A DNA stretch of 64,000 bases from Lachnospiraceae bacterium (GTDB taxonomy: Bacteria > Bacillota > Clostridia > Lachnospirales > Lachnospiraceae), in NCBI GenBank assembly GCA_003447295.1, contig DLZQ01000004.1, positions 1 through 64,000 on the forward strand, given 5' to 3'. Each line of letters starts with the position of its first letter. Position 1 is the stretch's first letter. The position numbers and the translations under genes are program-made. Shown here in pieces: positions 33,703 through 41,026 of this stretch. Under the pieces are notes generated by a model. The model was not told the origin of the DNA. It was given only the letters and a program-made list of their open reading frames with translations, and made no database searches.

Positions 33703-34603
33703 TTTTGAGGGCGCCAAGGCTTACCTGAGTGCAAGACTGGATGAGTACCGTAATGTGGTATTTACCGAAGACAGCAAAAAGGATGCGAAAGCTACAGTGG
33801 CATCTCTCCGTAAGGAGAAGAAGGCGTTTGCGGATAAGGTAAAGGAAGTCCGTGACGAATATATGAAGCCTTTACAGGAGTTCGCAAATAAGGCAAAAGA
33901 GCTGGTGGATATGTATGATCAGCCTATCAATTTCATCAATGAGCAGGTCTCTGCTTTTGAGCAGCGCCGCATTGAGGAGAAAAAGGAACAGATCAAGGAA
34001 TTATATTTGGAATGCATGGGCGACATGCAGGAAGAACTGCCTCTAAATAAGATCTATAACAGCAAATGGGAGAATGCGACGACAAATCTTACACAGATTC
34101 GCAGAGAGATGATGGATCGCAAGGAAAGTGTAAAGCAGGGACTGGACGCCATCCGTCAGATGCACTCTGACGTAGAGGAGAAAGCTATTGCAATGTTCCT
34201 GGCATCTTTTGACCTGACGAAGACGATCCTTTACATCAACCAGTATGAACAGCAGCAGAAAGAGATCATTGCGAGAGAGCAGGAACGCATCCGCCGGGAA
34301 GAAGATGAACGCATCCGCCGGGAGGAGCGTGCAAAGCTGGAAGCAGAGCGGCGGGAACGAGAATCTCTTGAAAGAGCAGAAAGAGAAAAGCAGGAGGCAC
34401 TTGCGGCGGCAGAAGCGGAGAAACAGGCTGCGGTAGAACTGGCAAAAGAAGAGGCTGCGCAGGAAGTAATCGATGCTATGATCCCGCAGGATCTGGAAGG
34501 AGAAAGTAACCTGTATGAGTATCGTTTTGCTTTGACAGCAGAAGCGAAAGAGAAACTGGAGATGTATCTGACAAGCGTTGGCATTGACTGGGAGCTGATC
34601 TGA
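33650..34603 (+). CDS. DUF1351 phage protein
   Basis: A 317-aa protein starting at ATG 33650 after AGGAGG; the longer frame from 33584 is rejected. It begins MENYEVQVQQQTGKITCDFE and is DUF1351-like, mostly helical with a long charged coiled coil (about residues 200-275, many repeats of ERIRREE and EAEKQA). In related phages it lies directly before the recombination genes, as here. It probably helps recombination or a nuclease; role not established. Confidence 0.8.
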   Translation: MENYEVQVQQQTGKITCDFEGAKAYLSARLDEYRNVVFTEDSKKDAKATVASLRKEKKAFADKVKEVRDEYMKPLQEFANKAKELVDMYDQPINFINEQVSAFEQRRIEEKKEQIKELYLECMGDMQEELPLNKIYNSKWENATTNLTQIRREMMDRKESVKQGLDAIRQMHSDVEEKAIAMFLASFDLTKTILYINQYEQQQKEIIAREQERIRREEDERIRREERAKLEAERRERESLERAEREKQEALAAAEAEKQAAVELAKEEAAQEVIDAMIPQDLEGESNLYEYRFALTAEAKEKLEMYLTSVGIDWELI

Positions 34604-35232
34604 TGGAAGATAATCTGAAAATCTATAATGCGGTGAAGAAGGTGCCCAAAGAAGCGCAGCGCCCTATCACCGGCGGAAGATTGAAAGGCAAGACGGAAAT
34701 CAATCCGATGTGGCGGATCAAGGCACTTACAGAGCAGTTTGGACCCTGCGGAATAGGATGGTATTACGAGGTCGCCAGACAGTGGTTGGAACCGTCCGGT
34801 TCGGAAGTGGCAGCGTTTGTGAATATCCATCTGTACATCAAGGTTGGCGATGAGTGGTCGAAACCTATCTCCGGCGTTGGCGGTGCAATGTTCGTGGAGC
34901 AGCAGAAGGGCGGTGCCTATGTGTCGGATGAATGCTATAAGATGGCTACCACCGATGCAATCTCCGTAGCCTGTAAGCAACTTGGTATCGGAGCGGATGT
35001 GTACTGGGAGGCGGACAAGACCAAGTATACGGATCCTGCGCAGCAACCGGATAAAACGGAAGCTGACCAGAAAAGGCTGGCACCGGTAGAGGCGGAGCTA
35101 AAAAGGATAGGCTATTCGGCTGTTTCTATTTGCAAGACATATAAAGTTGAGAATGTGCATGAACTGTCAGACCTGCAGATCAAAGACTTCCTGCAGAAGG
35201 CTAAGAACATGCCCACTAAGGAGGCTACCTGA
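34603..35232 (+). CDS. Rad52-like single-strand annealing protein (putative)
   Basis: A 209-aa protein. The core INPMWRIKALTEQFGPCGIG, GWYYEVARQW, GGAMFVEQQKGGAYVSDECY, KMATTDAISVACKQLGIGAD, VYW matches a common phage family related to Rad52/Sak-type annealing proteins. It would coat ssDNA and anneal homologous strands. One-base overlap with DUF1351 and with the NinB-like gene supports a recombination operon. The family call is by pattern memory. Confidence 0.65.
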   Translation: MEDNLKIYNAVKKVPKEAQRPITGGRLKGKTEINPMWRIKALTEQFGPCGIGWYYEVARQWLEPSGSEVAAFVNIHLYIKVGDEWSKPISGVGGAMFVEQQKGGAYVSDECYKMATTDAISVACKQLGIGADVYWEADKTKYTDPAQQPDKTEADQKRLAPVEAELKRIGYSAVSICKTYKVENVHELSDLQIKDFLQKAKNMPTKEAT

Positions 35233-35768
35233 TGGAATTTACCGGTAAAGTAGCTGGAATTACAATGGATTTTGCTACGGGAAAATATAATATTGCATTC
35301 CAGGCTGACTCTATCGATGAAGTGTCCCGCCAGTATGACAGTATTAAAGATCTGGACAAGCTGGTGATCACTGCAAAAAAGTACCGCAAGAAGAGATCAC
35401 TGGATGCCAATGCATATGCATGGGTGCTGATGACCAAGATCGCAGATGCACAGGAATATCCCACCACGAAAGAAGAGATCTACGAGAAGATGCTGAAGGA
35501 CTACGGTGTGTTGGAAGAAGTTGACGGCGCACCTATTACGGTAACGGTCAAGGCCTGCGTGGACATGAGCAGGATAAGCGGACACTGGTTGCTGATAAAG
35601 AACAACGGAACCTTTAAGGCATATGCGATGATCAAAGGATCCAGCGAGTATGATACGAAGGAAATGAGCCACTTTATTGACGGAATCATTGCTGAATGTA
35701 AGGAACTTGGAATAGAGACCCTTCCACCGGCAGAACTGGAAGAAATGATGAAAGCGTGGAAGCCATGA
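35232..35768 (+). CDS. NinB-like recombination protein
   Basis: A 178-aa protein with the KYRKKRSLDANAYAWVLMTK signature of NinB/Orf-type recombination mediators, followed by TTKEEIYEKMLKDYGVLEEV. In lambda, NinB (Orf) helps load annealing proteins on SSB-coated DNA. Direct neighbour of the Rad52-like gene. Confidence 0.75.
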   Translation: MEFTGKVAGITMDFATGKYNIAFQADSIDEVSRQYDSIKDLDKLVITAKKYRKKRSLDANAYAWVLMTKIADAQEYPTTKEEIYEKMLKDYGVLEEVDGAPITVTVKACVDMSRISGHWLLIKNNGTFKAYAMIKGSSEYDTKEMSHFIDGIIAECKELGIETLPPAELEEMMKAWKP

Positions 35769-36058
35769 AAAAGTGTTGGAGCGTGCTTACGGATGATATG
35801 AACCATTGTTATATTACGCATTTGAATGTGGTTCATATCCATCACATATTTAATGGCAGCCGAAAGGCAGCCAGTGAGGAAAGAGGATTCCTGGTACCCC
35901 TGCACCCTACCTTACATACCTGGGGACCAGAATCCGTCCATATGAACCCGAATAAGGGGCTTGATTTGCGGTTGAAGCAGGATTGCCAGAGGTACTATGA
36001 GAAACATTATGGGACCCGTGAGGAGTTTATACAGGAATTTGGAAGGTCTTACCTATAA
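35765..36058 (+). CDS. HNH-like phage nuclease (putative)
   Basis: A 97-aa protein (MKKCWSVLTDDMNHCYITHL). VHIHHIFNGSRKAASEERGF and LVPLHPTLHTWGPESVHMNP carry His/Asn residues in the spacing of HNH or NinG-like nucleases; the zinc Cys pairs of full HNH enzymes are missing. It ends EFGRSYL, as is usual for this family. Overlaps the NinB-like gene by four bases. Likely resolves recombination intermediates. Confidence 0.65.
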   Translation: MKKCWSVLTDDMNHCYITHLNVVHIHHIFNGSRKAASEERGFLVPLHPTLHTWGPESVHMNPNKGLDLRLKQDCQRYYEKHYGTREEFIQEFGRSYL

Positions 36059-36142
36059 GGTTGCAACACCTGCCCTGCGGGGCGAAAGAAACCGTTCATG
36101 TAACGTAATGGAGTGTCTCACAAACAGCCATTATTAGCGTCA

Positions 36143-36172
36143 GGGCGGACGGTGATCCGCCCGGGAGGTGAT
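36143..36172 (+). promoter_or_regulatory. Hairpin adjoining a strong ribosome-binding site
   Basis: GGGCGGA (36143-36149) pairs with TCCGCCC (36156-36162); the full anti-16S match GGGAGGTGAT follows at once (36163-36172). May tune translation of the next gene. Confidence 0.5.
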
Positions 36173-36506
36173 AAGTATACTGATCGAGAACTACATCCCT
36201 TTTGGATATAAGAACCGGATATCCCGGGAAAAACTGGTATCTGATACGAGAATGAGTGACCGAAAAATCCGGAAGGCAATGGAAGATGCTCTTCTGCTCC
36301 GCGGTACTCTGATCATTAATATAGACAATGGGTATTTTAGACCGGACGGCAGCCATGAGGACCGGCAGAAAGCCAAAGCTTATCTTTTCCGGGAGATGGC
36401 AAGGACCAGCAGCTGTAACAAGCGCTGTAAGGCTATACGGCGGTGCCTGACCCCTAAAGCAGAGAATACTGGTCAGATGTCGTTGAAAGATTTCGGAATA
36501 GGGTAG
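36168..36506 (+). CDS. Phage early protein, winged-helix-like, 112 aa
   Basis: The GTG at 36168 lies within the perfect Shine-Dalgarno, so the true start may be CTG 36180 (eight bases downstream), giving a protein that begins IENYIPFGYKNRISREKLVS. The pattern continues DTRMSDRKIRKAMEDALLLR and IINIDNGYFRPD, a helix-turn-helix-like family common beside phage replication genes. Function unknown. Confidence 0.65.
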   Translation: MISILIENYIPFGYKNRISREKLVSDTRMSDRKIRKAMEDALLLRGTLIINIDNGYFRPDGSHEDRQKAKAYLFREMARTSSCNKRCKAIRRCLTPKAENTGQMSLKDFGIG

Positions 36507-36515
36507 GTGGGCTGA

Positions 36516-37202
36516 ATGGATTACATAAAGCTGAGCCGAAAGATACTGGATTGGGAATGGTATGGGAATATAAATACCTGCCGTGTATTTATTCATATGC
36601 TTTTAAAAGCCTACTGGAAAGACAAGAAGATTGAGGGAACTGTGATTCCCAGGGGTTCATTCCCTTCATCGTATGGGCGATTAGCGGAGGAGACACAACT
36701 CACGGTTGACGAAGTAAGAACCGCAGTAAAGCATCTAATTTCTACCAAGGAGATTACCAAGCATGCAACCTCGAAATACACCGTATTTACGGTAAATAAT
36801 TACGATGCTTACCAAATCATCCCAAGCAGTTTCCCAACCGATTCCCAAACGATTCCCGAACGATTCCCAACAAAAGAAGAATATAAAGAAATAAAGAATT
36901 TTAAAAAAGAAGTACCTAAAGGTACTAAGAAAAAATTTGAGCCACCGTCGGTTGATGATGTCAGAACTTACTGCCAGGAGCGTGGGAATGGAATTGATCC
37001 TGAGTACTTTGTTGATTTTTACAAAGCCAAGGACTGGATGATCGGCAAGAACAAGATGAAGGACTGGAAAGCAGCAGTCCGTACTTGGGAGAGAGCCGAA
37101 CGGAGAGCACCTGAGCAGAAGACGGATAAGATCAACAAGGGAATGATGCGTAGCAACTACGGAGACATGGCAGAGCTGGAGAAGCAGTTGTTGTCGAATT
37201 GA
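36516..37202 (+). CDS. Phage replication initiator / DnaD-like protein
   Basis: A 228-aa protein. The N-terminal 90 residues are a replisome-organiser winged helix (MDYIKLSRKILDWEWYGNIN, SYGRLAEETQLTVDEVRTAV). A flexible region follows, then VDDVRTYCQERGNGIDPEYF and DWMIGKNKMKDWKAAVRTWE, the C-terminal segment shared with phage DnaD/DnaB-like loaders. It would bind the phage origin or recruit helicase. No separate helicase loader was found. Confidence 0.8.
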   Translation: MDYIKLSRKILDWEWYGNINTCRVFIHMLLKAYWKDKKIEGTVIPRGSFPSSYGRLAEETQLTVDEVRTAVKHLISTKEITKHATSKYTVFTVNNYDAYQIIPSSFPTDSQTIPERFPTKEEYKEIKNFKKEVPKGTKKKFEPPSVDDVRTYCQERGNGIDPEYFVDFYKAKDWMIGKNKMKDWKAAVRTWERAERRAPEQKTDKINKGMMRSNYGDMAELEKQLLSN

Positions 37203-37218
37203 GGAAAGGAGAATGGGA

Positions 37219-37449
37219 ATGTCGCAATATCAAGATGTCAATGCTATATGTCCTTTCTTTTTGTCCGGCGATAAGCAGCGGATCACCTGCGAGGGACTGA
37301 TTGACAAAACCAAGTGTATCAACCGGTTTGATTTTGGCAAAGACCGGGAGCAGTACCGTAGCAAGTACTGCGACAAACATTACGAGCAATGCAGAATTTA
37401 CAGGGCATTGAATCAAAAATACGAGGAGGAACAGGATGGGAAAACTTAA
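37219..37449 (+). CDS. Cys-rich hypothetical phage protein, 76 aa
   Basis: ATG 37219 is seven bases after GGAG. Conserved Cys at ICPFFLSGDKQRITCEG, KTKCINRF and YCDKHYEQCRIY may bind metal. Common in Lachnospiraceae phages; role unknown. Overlaps the next gene by 14 bases. Confidence 0.65.
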   Translation: MSQYQDVNAICPFFLSGDKQRITCEGLIDKTKCINRFDFGKDREQYRSKYCDKHYEQCRIYRALNQKYEEEQDGKT

Positions 37450-37633
37450 TGTGGCGGTAGCCATGATGCATCTGTATCCACTGGGGATCCGGGTGCGGCT
37501 CCTGGATGATTACCCGGATACGGATCATGAGATCTACGGGTACACGGTCAATGCCGATGGGGCGTACATGGAGTTTCGGGACGGGATGCGGCTGGATCTG
37601 ACCAACCTGGGGCAGATAGCGGAGGTGGTCTGA
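37436..37633 (+). CDS. Hypothetical phage protein, 65 aa
   Basis: Beta-rich small protein (MGKLNVAVAMMHLYPLGIRV, ADGAYMEFRDGMRLDLTNLG). GAGGAACAGG precedes. No family recognised; the gene chain with short overlaps indicates co-translation. Confidence 0.65.
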   Translation: MGKLNVAVAMMHLYPLGIRVRLLDDYPDTDHEIYGYTVNADGAYMEFRDGMRLDLTNLGQIAEVV

Positions 37634-37977
37634 TGGAGATGTCAAATGAGGAGATCATCCGGAGATATAGGCAAGCCAAGCATAAGGCAGCGCAGATACA
37701 GATCCTTGCAGAGCTCAATGCCTGCCCTAAATCCAAGATTTTGGAGATTGTCAGTGACAGCATAGCCCCTAAGCATCCAGCTCCAGCACAACAGAAGGAA
37801 CAGCCGGAAACGGTCAAGGCGGCGGATAACTTGGCATCCTTTGAAGAGTATGTCGTAAACCGTATGGATGAGATAGATGGGCAATTAAAGGCGCTGGAAA
37901 AGGAATATGCCGGTTTATCGGTTACACTGTTGACAATCGGAAGATATGGAGAAGAAAGGTCATCGGTGCATGAGTGA
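37633..37977 (+). CDS. Helical hypothetical phage protein, 114 aa
   Basis: Begins MEMSNEEIIRRYRQAKHKAA followed by QIQILAELNACPKSKILEIV, a helix-turn-helix-compatible N-terminal half, and a coiled-coil C-terminal half. Possibly a small DNA-binding protein; unproven. Confidence 0.65.
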   Translation: MEMSNEEIIRRYRQAKHKAAQIQILAELNACPKSKILEIVSDSIAPKHPAPAQQKEQPETVKAADNLASFEEYVVNRMDEIDGQLKALEKEYAGLSVTLLTIGRYGEERSSVHE

Positions 37978-38131
37978 AAGATTTTATGATGAGGATGAAC
38001 TGTATGATATGCAGAAACATCCCAGCGTGCGGGCAATCCGCATCGGACGCACGAAACCATATGACTGCAGTTATCCAGTGATGGTGGAGAGACCGAGGAT
38101 CCCGGAAAGGAGTGAGGAAGATGGCGATTAA
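37970..38131 (+). CDS. Hypothetical phage protein, 53 aa
   Basis: MSERFYDEDELYDMQKHPSV ... Acidic start, then basic middle (RAIRIGRTKPYDCSYPVMVE). An upstream ATG at 37946 is also possible. Overlaps both neighbours slightly. Unknown. Confidence 0.5.
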   Translation: MSERFYDEDELYDMQKHPSVRAIRIGRTKPYDCSYPVMVERPRIPERSEEDGD

Positions 38132-38831
38132 GCCGATTTTATTCAATACAGAGATGGTTCGGGCGATTCTGGATGGGCGGAAGACTTGCACCCGGCGTAT
38201 ATGCAAAGATGCAAATGAGTATACAGTACCTGATATGGATTTTTACAATGCTGACAGGCGGACTTATGCAGTACATAACTTTGCTGATAAGGAGCAGATG
38301 GAACAGTTATGTACGGCGGAGAGAACCTGTCCTATCTGTCCGGGAGACATCCTGTATGTCCGAGAAACATGGGGTATCAGCAATCTGGACGATGAAAGAA
38401 AGATGTCCTATATAGTATATCGAGCATCTGAAGAGCAGGAAAACGAAGGCTGCCGAGAAGTGCATCTCCCAGATGAAAAATTTGAAAAGATGTATGAATC
38501 TATGGCTGAAAGTGAACCAGAATGGCGACCATCCATCCACATGCCGAAAGAAGCCGCACGTATCTGGCTTAAGGTTACGGATGTGAGAGTGGAGCGGTTG
38601 CAGGAGATTACCGAGGACGGAGCAAAGGCAGAAGGAGCAATAGATAACAGAGGGTTTATCCACAGCCCGGAGAATGAATATGATCGCATACATACAGCCA
38701 GAGAGCATTTTATTGAGATTTGGAGCAGCACTATAAAAAAATCCGACCTTGAACGCTACGGCTGGGATGCTAATCCGTGGGTTTGGGTGATATCGTTTGA
38801 ACGGTGCGAGAAGCCGGAGGAGAGCAAATGA
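38121..38831 (+). CDS. ASCH-domain phage protein
   Basis: A 236-aa protein (start ATG 38121 after GGAGTGAGG). MAIKPILFNTEMVRAILDGR followed by KTCTRR, CPICPGDILYVRETWG, RPSIHMPKEAARIWLKVTDV and a C-terminal WVWVISFERC strand are the ASCH/YqfB-like pattern frequent in phages. ASCH domains bind RNA or hydrolyse modified nucleosides. Its biochemical task here is unknown; it precedes the DNA modification block. Confidence 0.78.
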   Translation: MAIKPILFNTEMVRAILDGRKTCTRRICKDANEYTVPDMDFYNADRRTYAVHNFADKEQMEQLCTAERTCPICPGDILYVRETWGISNLDDERKMSYIVYRASEEQENEGCREVHLPDEKFEKMYESMAESEPEWRPSIHMPKEAARIWLKVTDVRVERLQEITEDGAKAEGAIDNRGFIHSPENEYDRIHTAREHFIEIWSSTIKKSDLERYGWDANPWVWVISFERCEKPEESK

Positions 38832-39184
38832 TGAAAATACTGATTGATATTCCAAAGGAATTTGAAGTGGACTATAACACAGGCAGATTTGCAGAGTTCT
38901 TTCAGCGTTGTCTTGCGGATATGTGTACCTGCTGTGGTAACTATGAGTGGGAAACCGCAGAGATGATGGAAAAGGCATTCGCAGAGAGCAGACTTTACGA
39001 CCCGGACAAGGTTACGGAGCAGTTGAAATATAACATCACTTTATTCATTGATAAGGATGGGGAAAAGGTGTTACTTGATGATGCAATTGAGATCGTAAAG
39101 GCAGGCGGCAATGCTGATTTGCTTATTGACAGGGCAAAATCAAAAAGCGGAGAACGCATACCGTATGACGGGAAATGGAAATAA
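38828..39184 (+). CDS. Hypothetical phage protein, 118 aa
   Basis: Start ATG 38828 overlaps the preceding stop (ATGA). MMKILIDIPKEFEVDYNTGR then FAEFFQRCLADMCTCCGNYE. Looks like a small alpha/beta protein; function unknown. Confidence 0.65.
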   Translation: MMKILIDIPKEFEVDYNTGRFAEFFQRCLADMCTCCGNYEWETAEMMEKAFAESRLYDPDKVTEQLKYNITLFIDKDGEKVLLDDAIEIVKAGGNADLLIDRAKSKSGERIPYDGKWK

Positions 39185-39193
39185 AGGTAGGTG

Positions 39194-39370
39194 ATGCAGA
39201 TGGAACACATTAATTACACTGCCCTGTACGAGCAGAATGAGGACTTTAAACGTTACGTTGATCGCTATTGCGTGAAGCACCGGATTAGCGTGGAACAGGC
39301 ACTGCAGCATTATCTGGTGCAGATGGCGGGCAGGATGTACAAGGAGCAGATGGATAATAAGGTAGAATAG
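39194..39370 (+). CDS. Hypothetical phage protein, 58 aa
   Basis: MQMEHINYTALYEQNEDFKR followed by YVDRYCVKHRISVEQALQHY: short helical protein. AAAGG precedes the ATG. Not recognised. Confidence 0.55.
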   Translation: MQMEHINYTALYEQNEDFKRYVDRYCVKHRISVEQALQHYLVQMAGRMYKEQMDNKVE

Positions 39371-39431
39371 ATTAGAAAGGAGTAAGAGGTTTGCTGGCCA
39401 GCGTGAAAGACGTCTTTACTCCGAGAAGAAA

Positions 39432-40652
39432 ATGGAATCAGTAAAAGAAAGAATGGATAGGATTGGCGCTTATGCGAAAATCGCTTCATTCATGCAAAAA
39501 GAAAAACAAGATTTTGCTTTTAAGCGTAAGTATGCGCAGATTAGGGCAGAAGAGTTTAAATCAGAATGTGATAAGCGGGGGCTGAACTGCCATGTATCGG
39601 TAGGTGGACTGGATAGCATTATCCTTTACATATTCCTGAAAAAGGTATGCAACATTGATGTTCCAGGAGTATCCGCATCATATCTGGAAGACAAGAGTAT
39701 TCAGAAGGTGCACAGGGCAATCGGAATTATCAATGTACCACCGTTGAAACGCGAGGACGGAACCTATTGGAGTAAACCGAAGGTGATTCAGGAGTTCGGC
39801 TTCCCGGTGATCTCCAAAGAGGTGGCAGCAAAGATAGAACTGCTACAAAATCCTTCGGAGAAGAATAAGACAGTACGCCACGCCATTATTACCGGTGAGA
39901 CCGGGGAATATGGTGGCTGGCAGAAAGATTCCCGAATGAAGCTTAATCATCGATGGCTGAAGCTGTTCGGTGGGTATGAGAACGAAAACGAGGGATGTGA
40001 TTATCAGAAGCCTGATTTCTTGGTATCGTCCAAGTGCTGTTATTACCTCAAAGAAAAGAACTGTGATGACTGGGGAAAAGAGCATAACAGTGTACCGTAT
40101 TTAGGGCTGATGGCATCCGAGGGCGGCAGACGTGCCAAGAGCCTGCGGATGAACGGCTGCAACTACTTCGGAGCATCCACAATCAGATCAGCACCGTTTG
40201 CTATATTCCACCGACAGGATATTCTGTCCCTGGCTCTGGAAATGGACGAGCAATGGAGAAATGGATGGAAAGATGAATTCCATGAGCAGTTATTACGTGA
40301 GGGAAAGCTTACAGAGAATTTTGTGATGCCAGATTCACTGATTCCGGATATCTACGGAACTATTGAGAAGAAACCGGACGGAACTCTGTATACTACAAAA
40401 GCGCAGCGTACCGGATGCAGCATGTGTGGTTTCGGAATACACATGGAGAAACGGCCACATAGATTTGATTTGCTCTATGAGAGCAATCCCAAAGAGTGGG
40501 ATTATCTGATGTTCCATATGTGCAAGGACGCAGCTGGAAATGATTATGGCTGGGCAAAGGTACTGGAATATATCGGTGTGGGCTGGGATCCGACAACGAT
40601 TGGCGGAAACTGTAAAGGGCAGATGAGCCTGGATGATTTTCTCAAAGAATAG
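39432..40652 (+). CDS. PP-loop / PAPS-reductase-like phage protein
   Basis: A 406-aa protein. HVSVGGLDSIILYIFL is a P-loop of N-type ATP pyrophosphatases, with SVGGLDS in place of the usual SGGKDS. Later cysteines in FLVSSKCCYYLKEKNCDDWG and RTGCSMCGFGIHMEKRPHR could hold an iron-sulfur cluster, as in DndC and other sulfur-transfer enzymes. PAPS-reductase-like proteins of phages are often found near DNA modification genes; here it precedes two DNA methylases. A base- or backbone-modifying role, or cofactor supply, is inference. Confidence 0.8.
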   Translation: MESVKERMDRIGAYAKIASFMQKEKQDFAFKRKYAQIRAEEFKSECDKRGLNCHVSVGGLDSIILYIFLKKVCNIDVPGVSASYLEDKSIQKVHRAIGIINVPPLKREDGTYWSKPKVIQEFGFPVISKEVAAKIELLQNPSEKNKTVRHAIITGETGEYGGWQKDSRMKLNHRWLKLFGGYENENEGCDYQKPDFLVSSKCCYYLKEKNCDDWGKEHNSVPYLGLMASEGGRRAKSLRMNGCNYFGASTIRSAPFAIFHRQDILSLALEMDEQWRNGWKDEFHEQLLREGKLTENFVMPDSLIPDIYGTIEKKPDGTLYTTKAQRTGCSMCGFGIHMEKRPHRFDLLYESNPKEWDYLMFHMCKDAAGNDYGWAKVLEYIGVGWDPTTIGGNCKGQMSLDDFLKE

Positions 40653-41026
40653 GCACATGGCAGCTTAATGCTACCAAGGCCATATGGGACGAAACTGTTC
40701 TGATAGTTCGTAGATTCGGAACCATAGCTCAGTGTATTGCATAAAGACAGCAGAACAAAAGCAGAATGCAAATTCATCAGGAAGAATTGTTGAAACTATT
40801 TTAAGTGTAATGAAAAGAATAACCAACGAAATGGTTAAAAATTGTGTTTTAAGTATTTTAAACATAGGCATGTCTCCTTTGAAAATATGTGTTTTTGAAA
40901 TTTTATACCATTATTATGTCAGATTTGTAGCTACAAAAGATATTTCTGCATGGAAATTCAATTTTAATCAAGAAAGGAGCCGAACCTCCGGCCGGGGTAA
41001 CGCTATAGCAGGTTCCTTTTGAAAAA
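40653..41026. other. AT-rich gap with a weak ORF
   Basis: About 370 bases between the PP-loop gene and the helicase-methylase. A frame from GTG 40732 to 41022 has no ribosome-binding site, and its composition is unlike the neighbours. AAAGGA and AACCT near 40975-40990 can pair with AGGTT and TCCTTT just before 41027, forming a stem next to the following start codon. I see no confident gene. Confidence 0.4.

Noticed and set aside
40711-40790. tRNA-like start GGAACCATAGCTCAGT
   Set aside because: Only acceptor and D-arm-like bases fit. There is no anticodon stem, T-arm or matching 3' acceptor strand.
40732-41022. 96-aa ORF between the PP-loop gene and the helicase-methylase
   Set aside because: No ribosome-binding site, odd composition and no family; recorded only as a gap.
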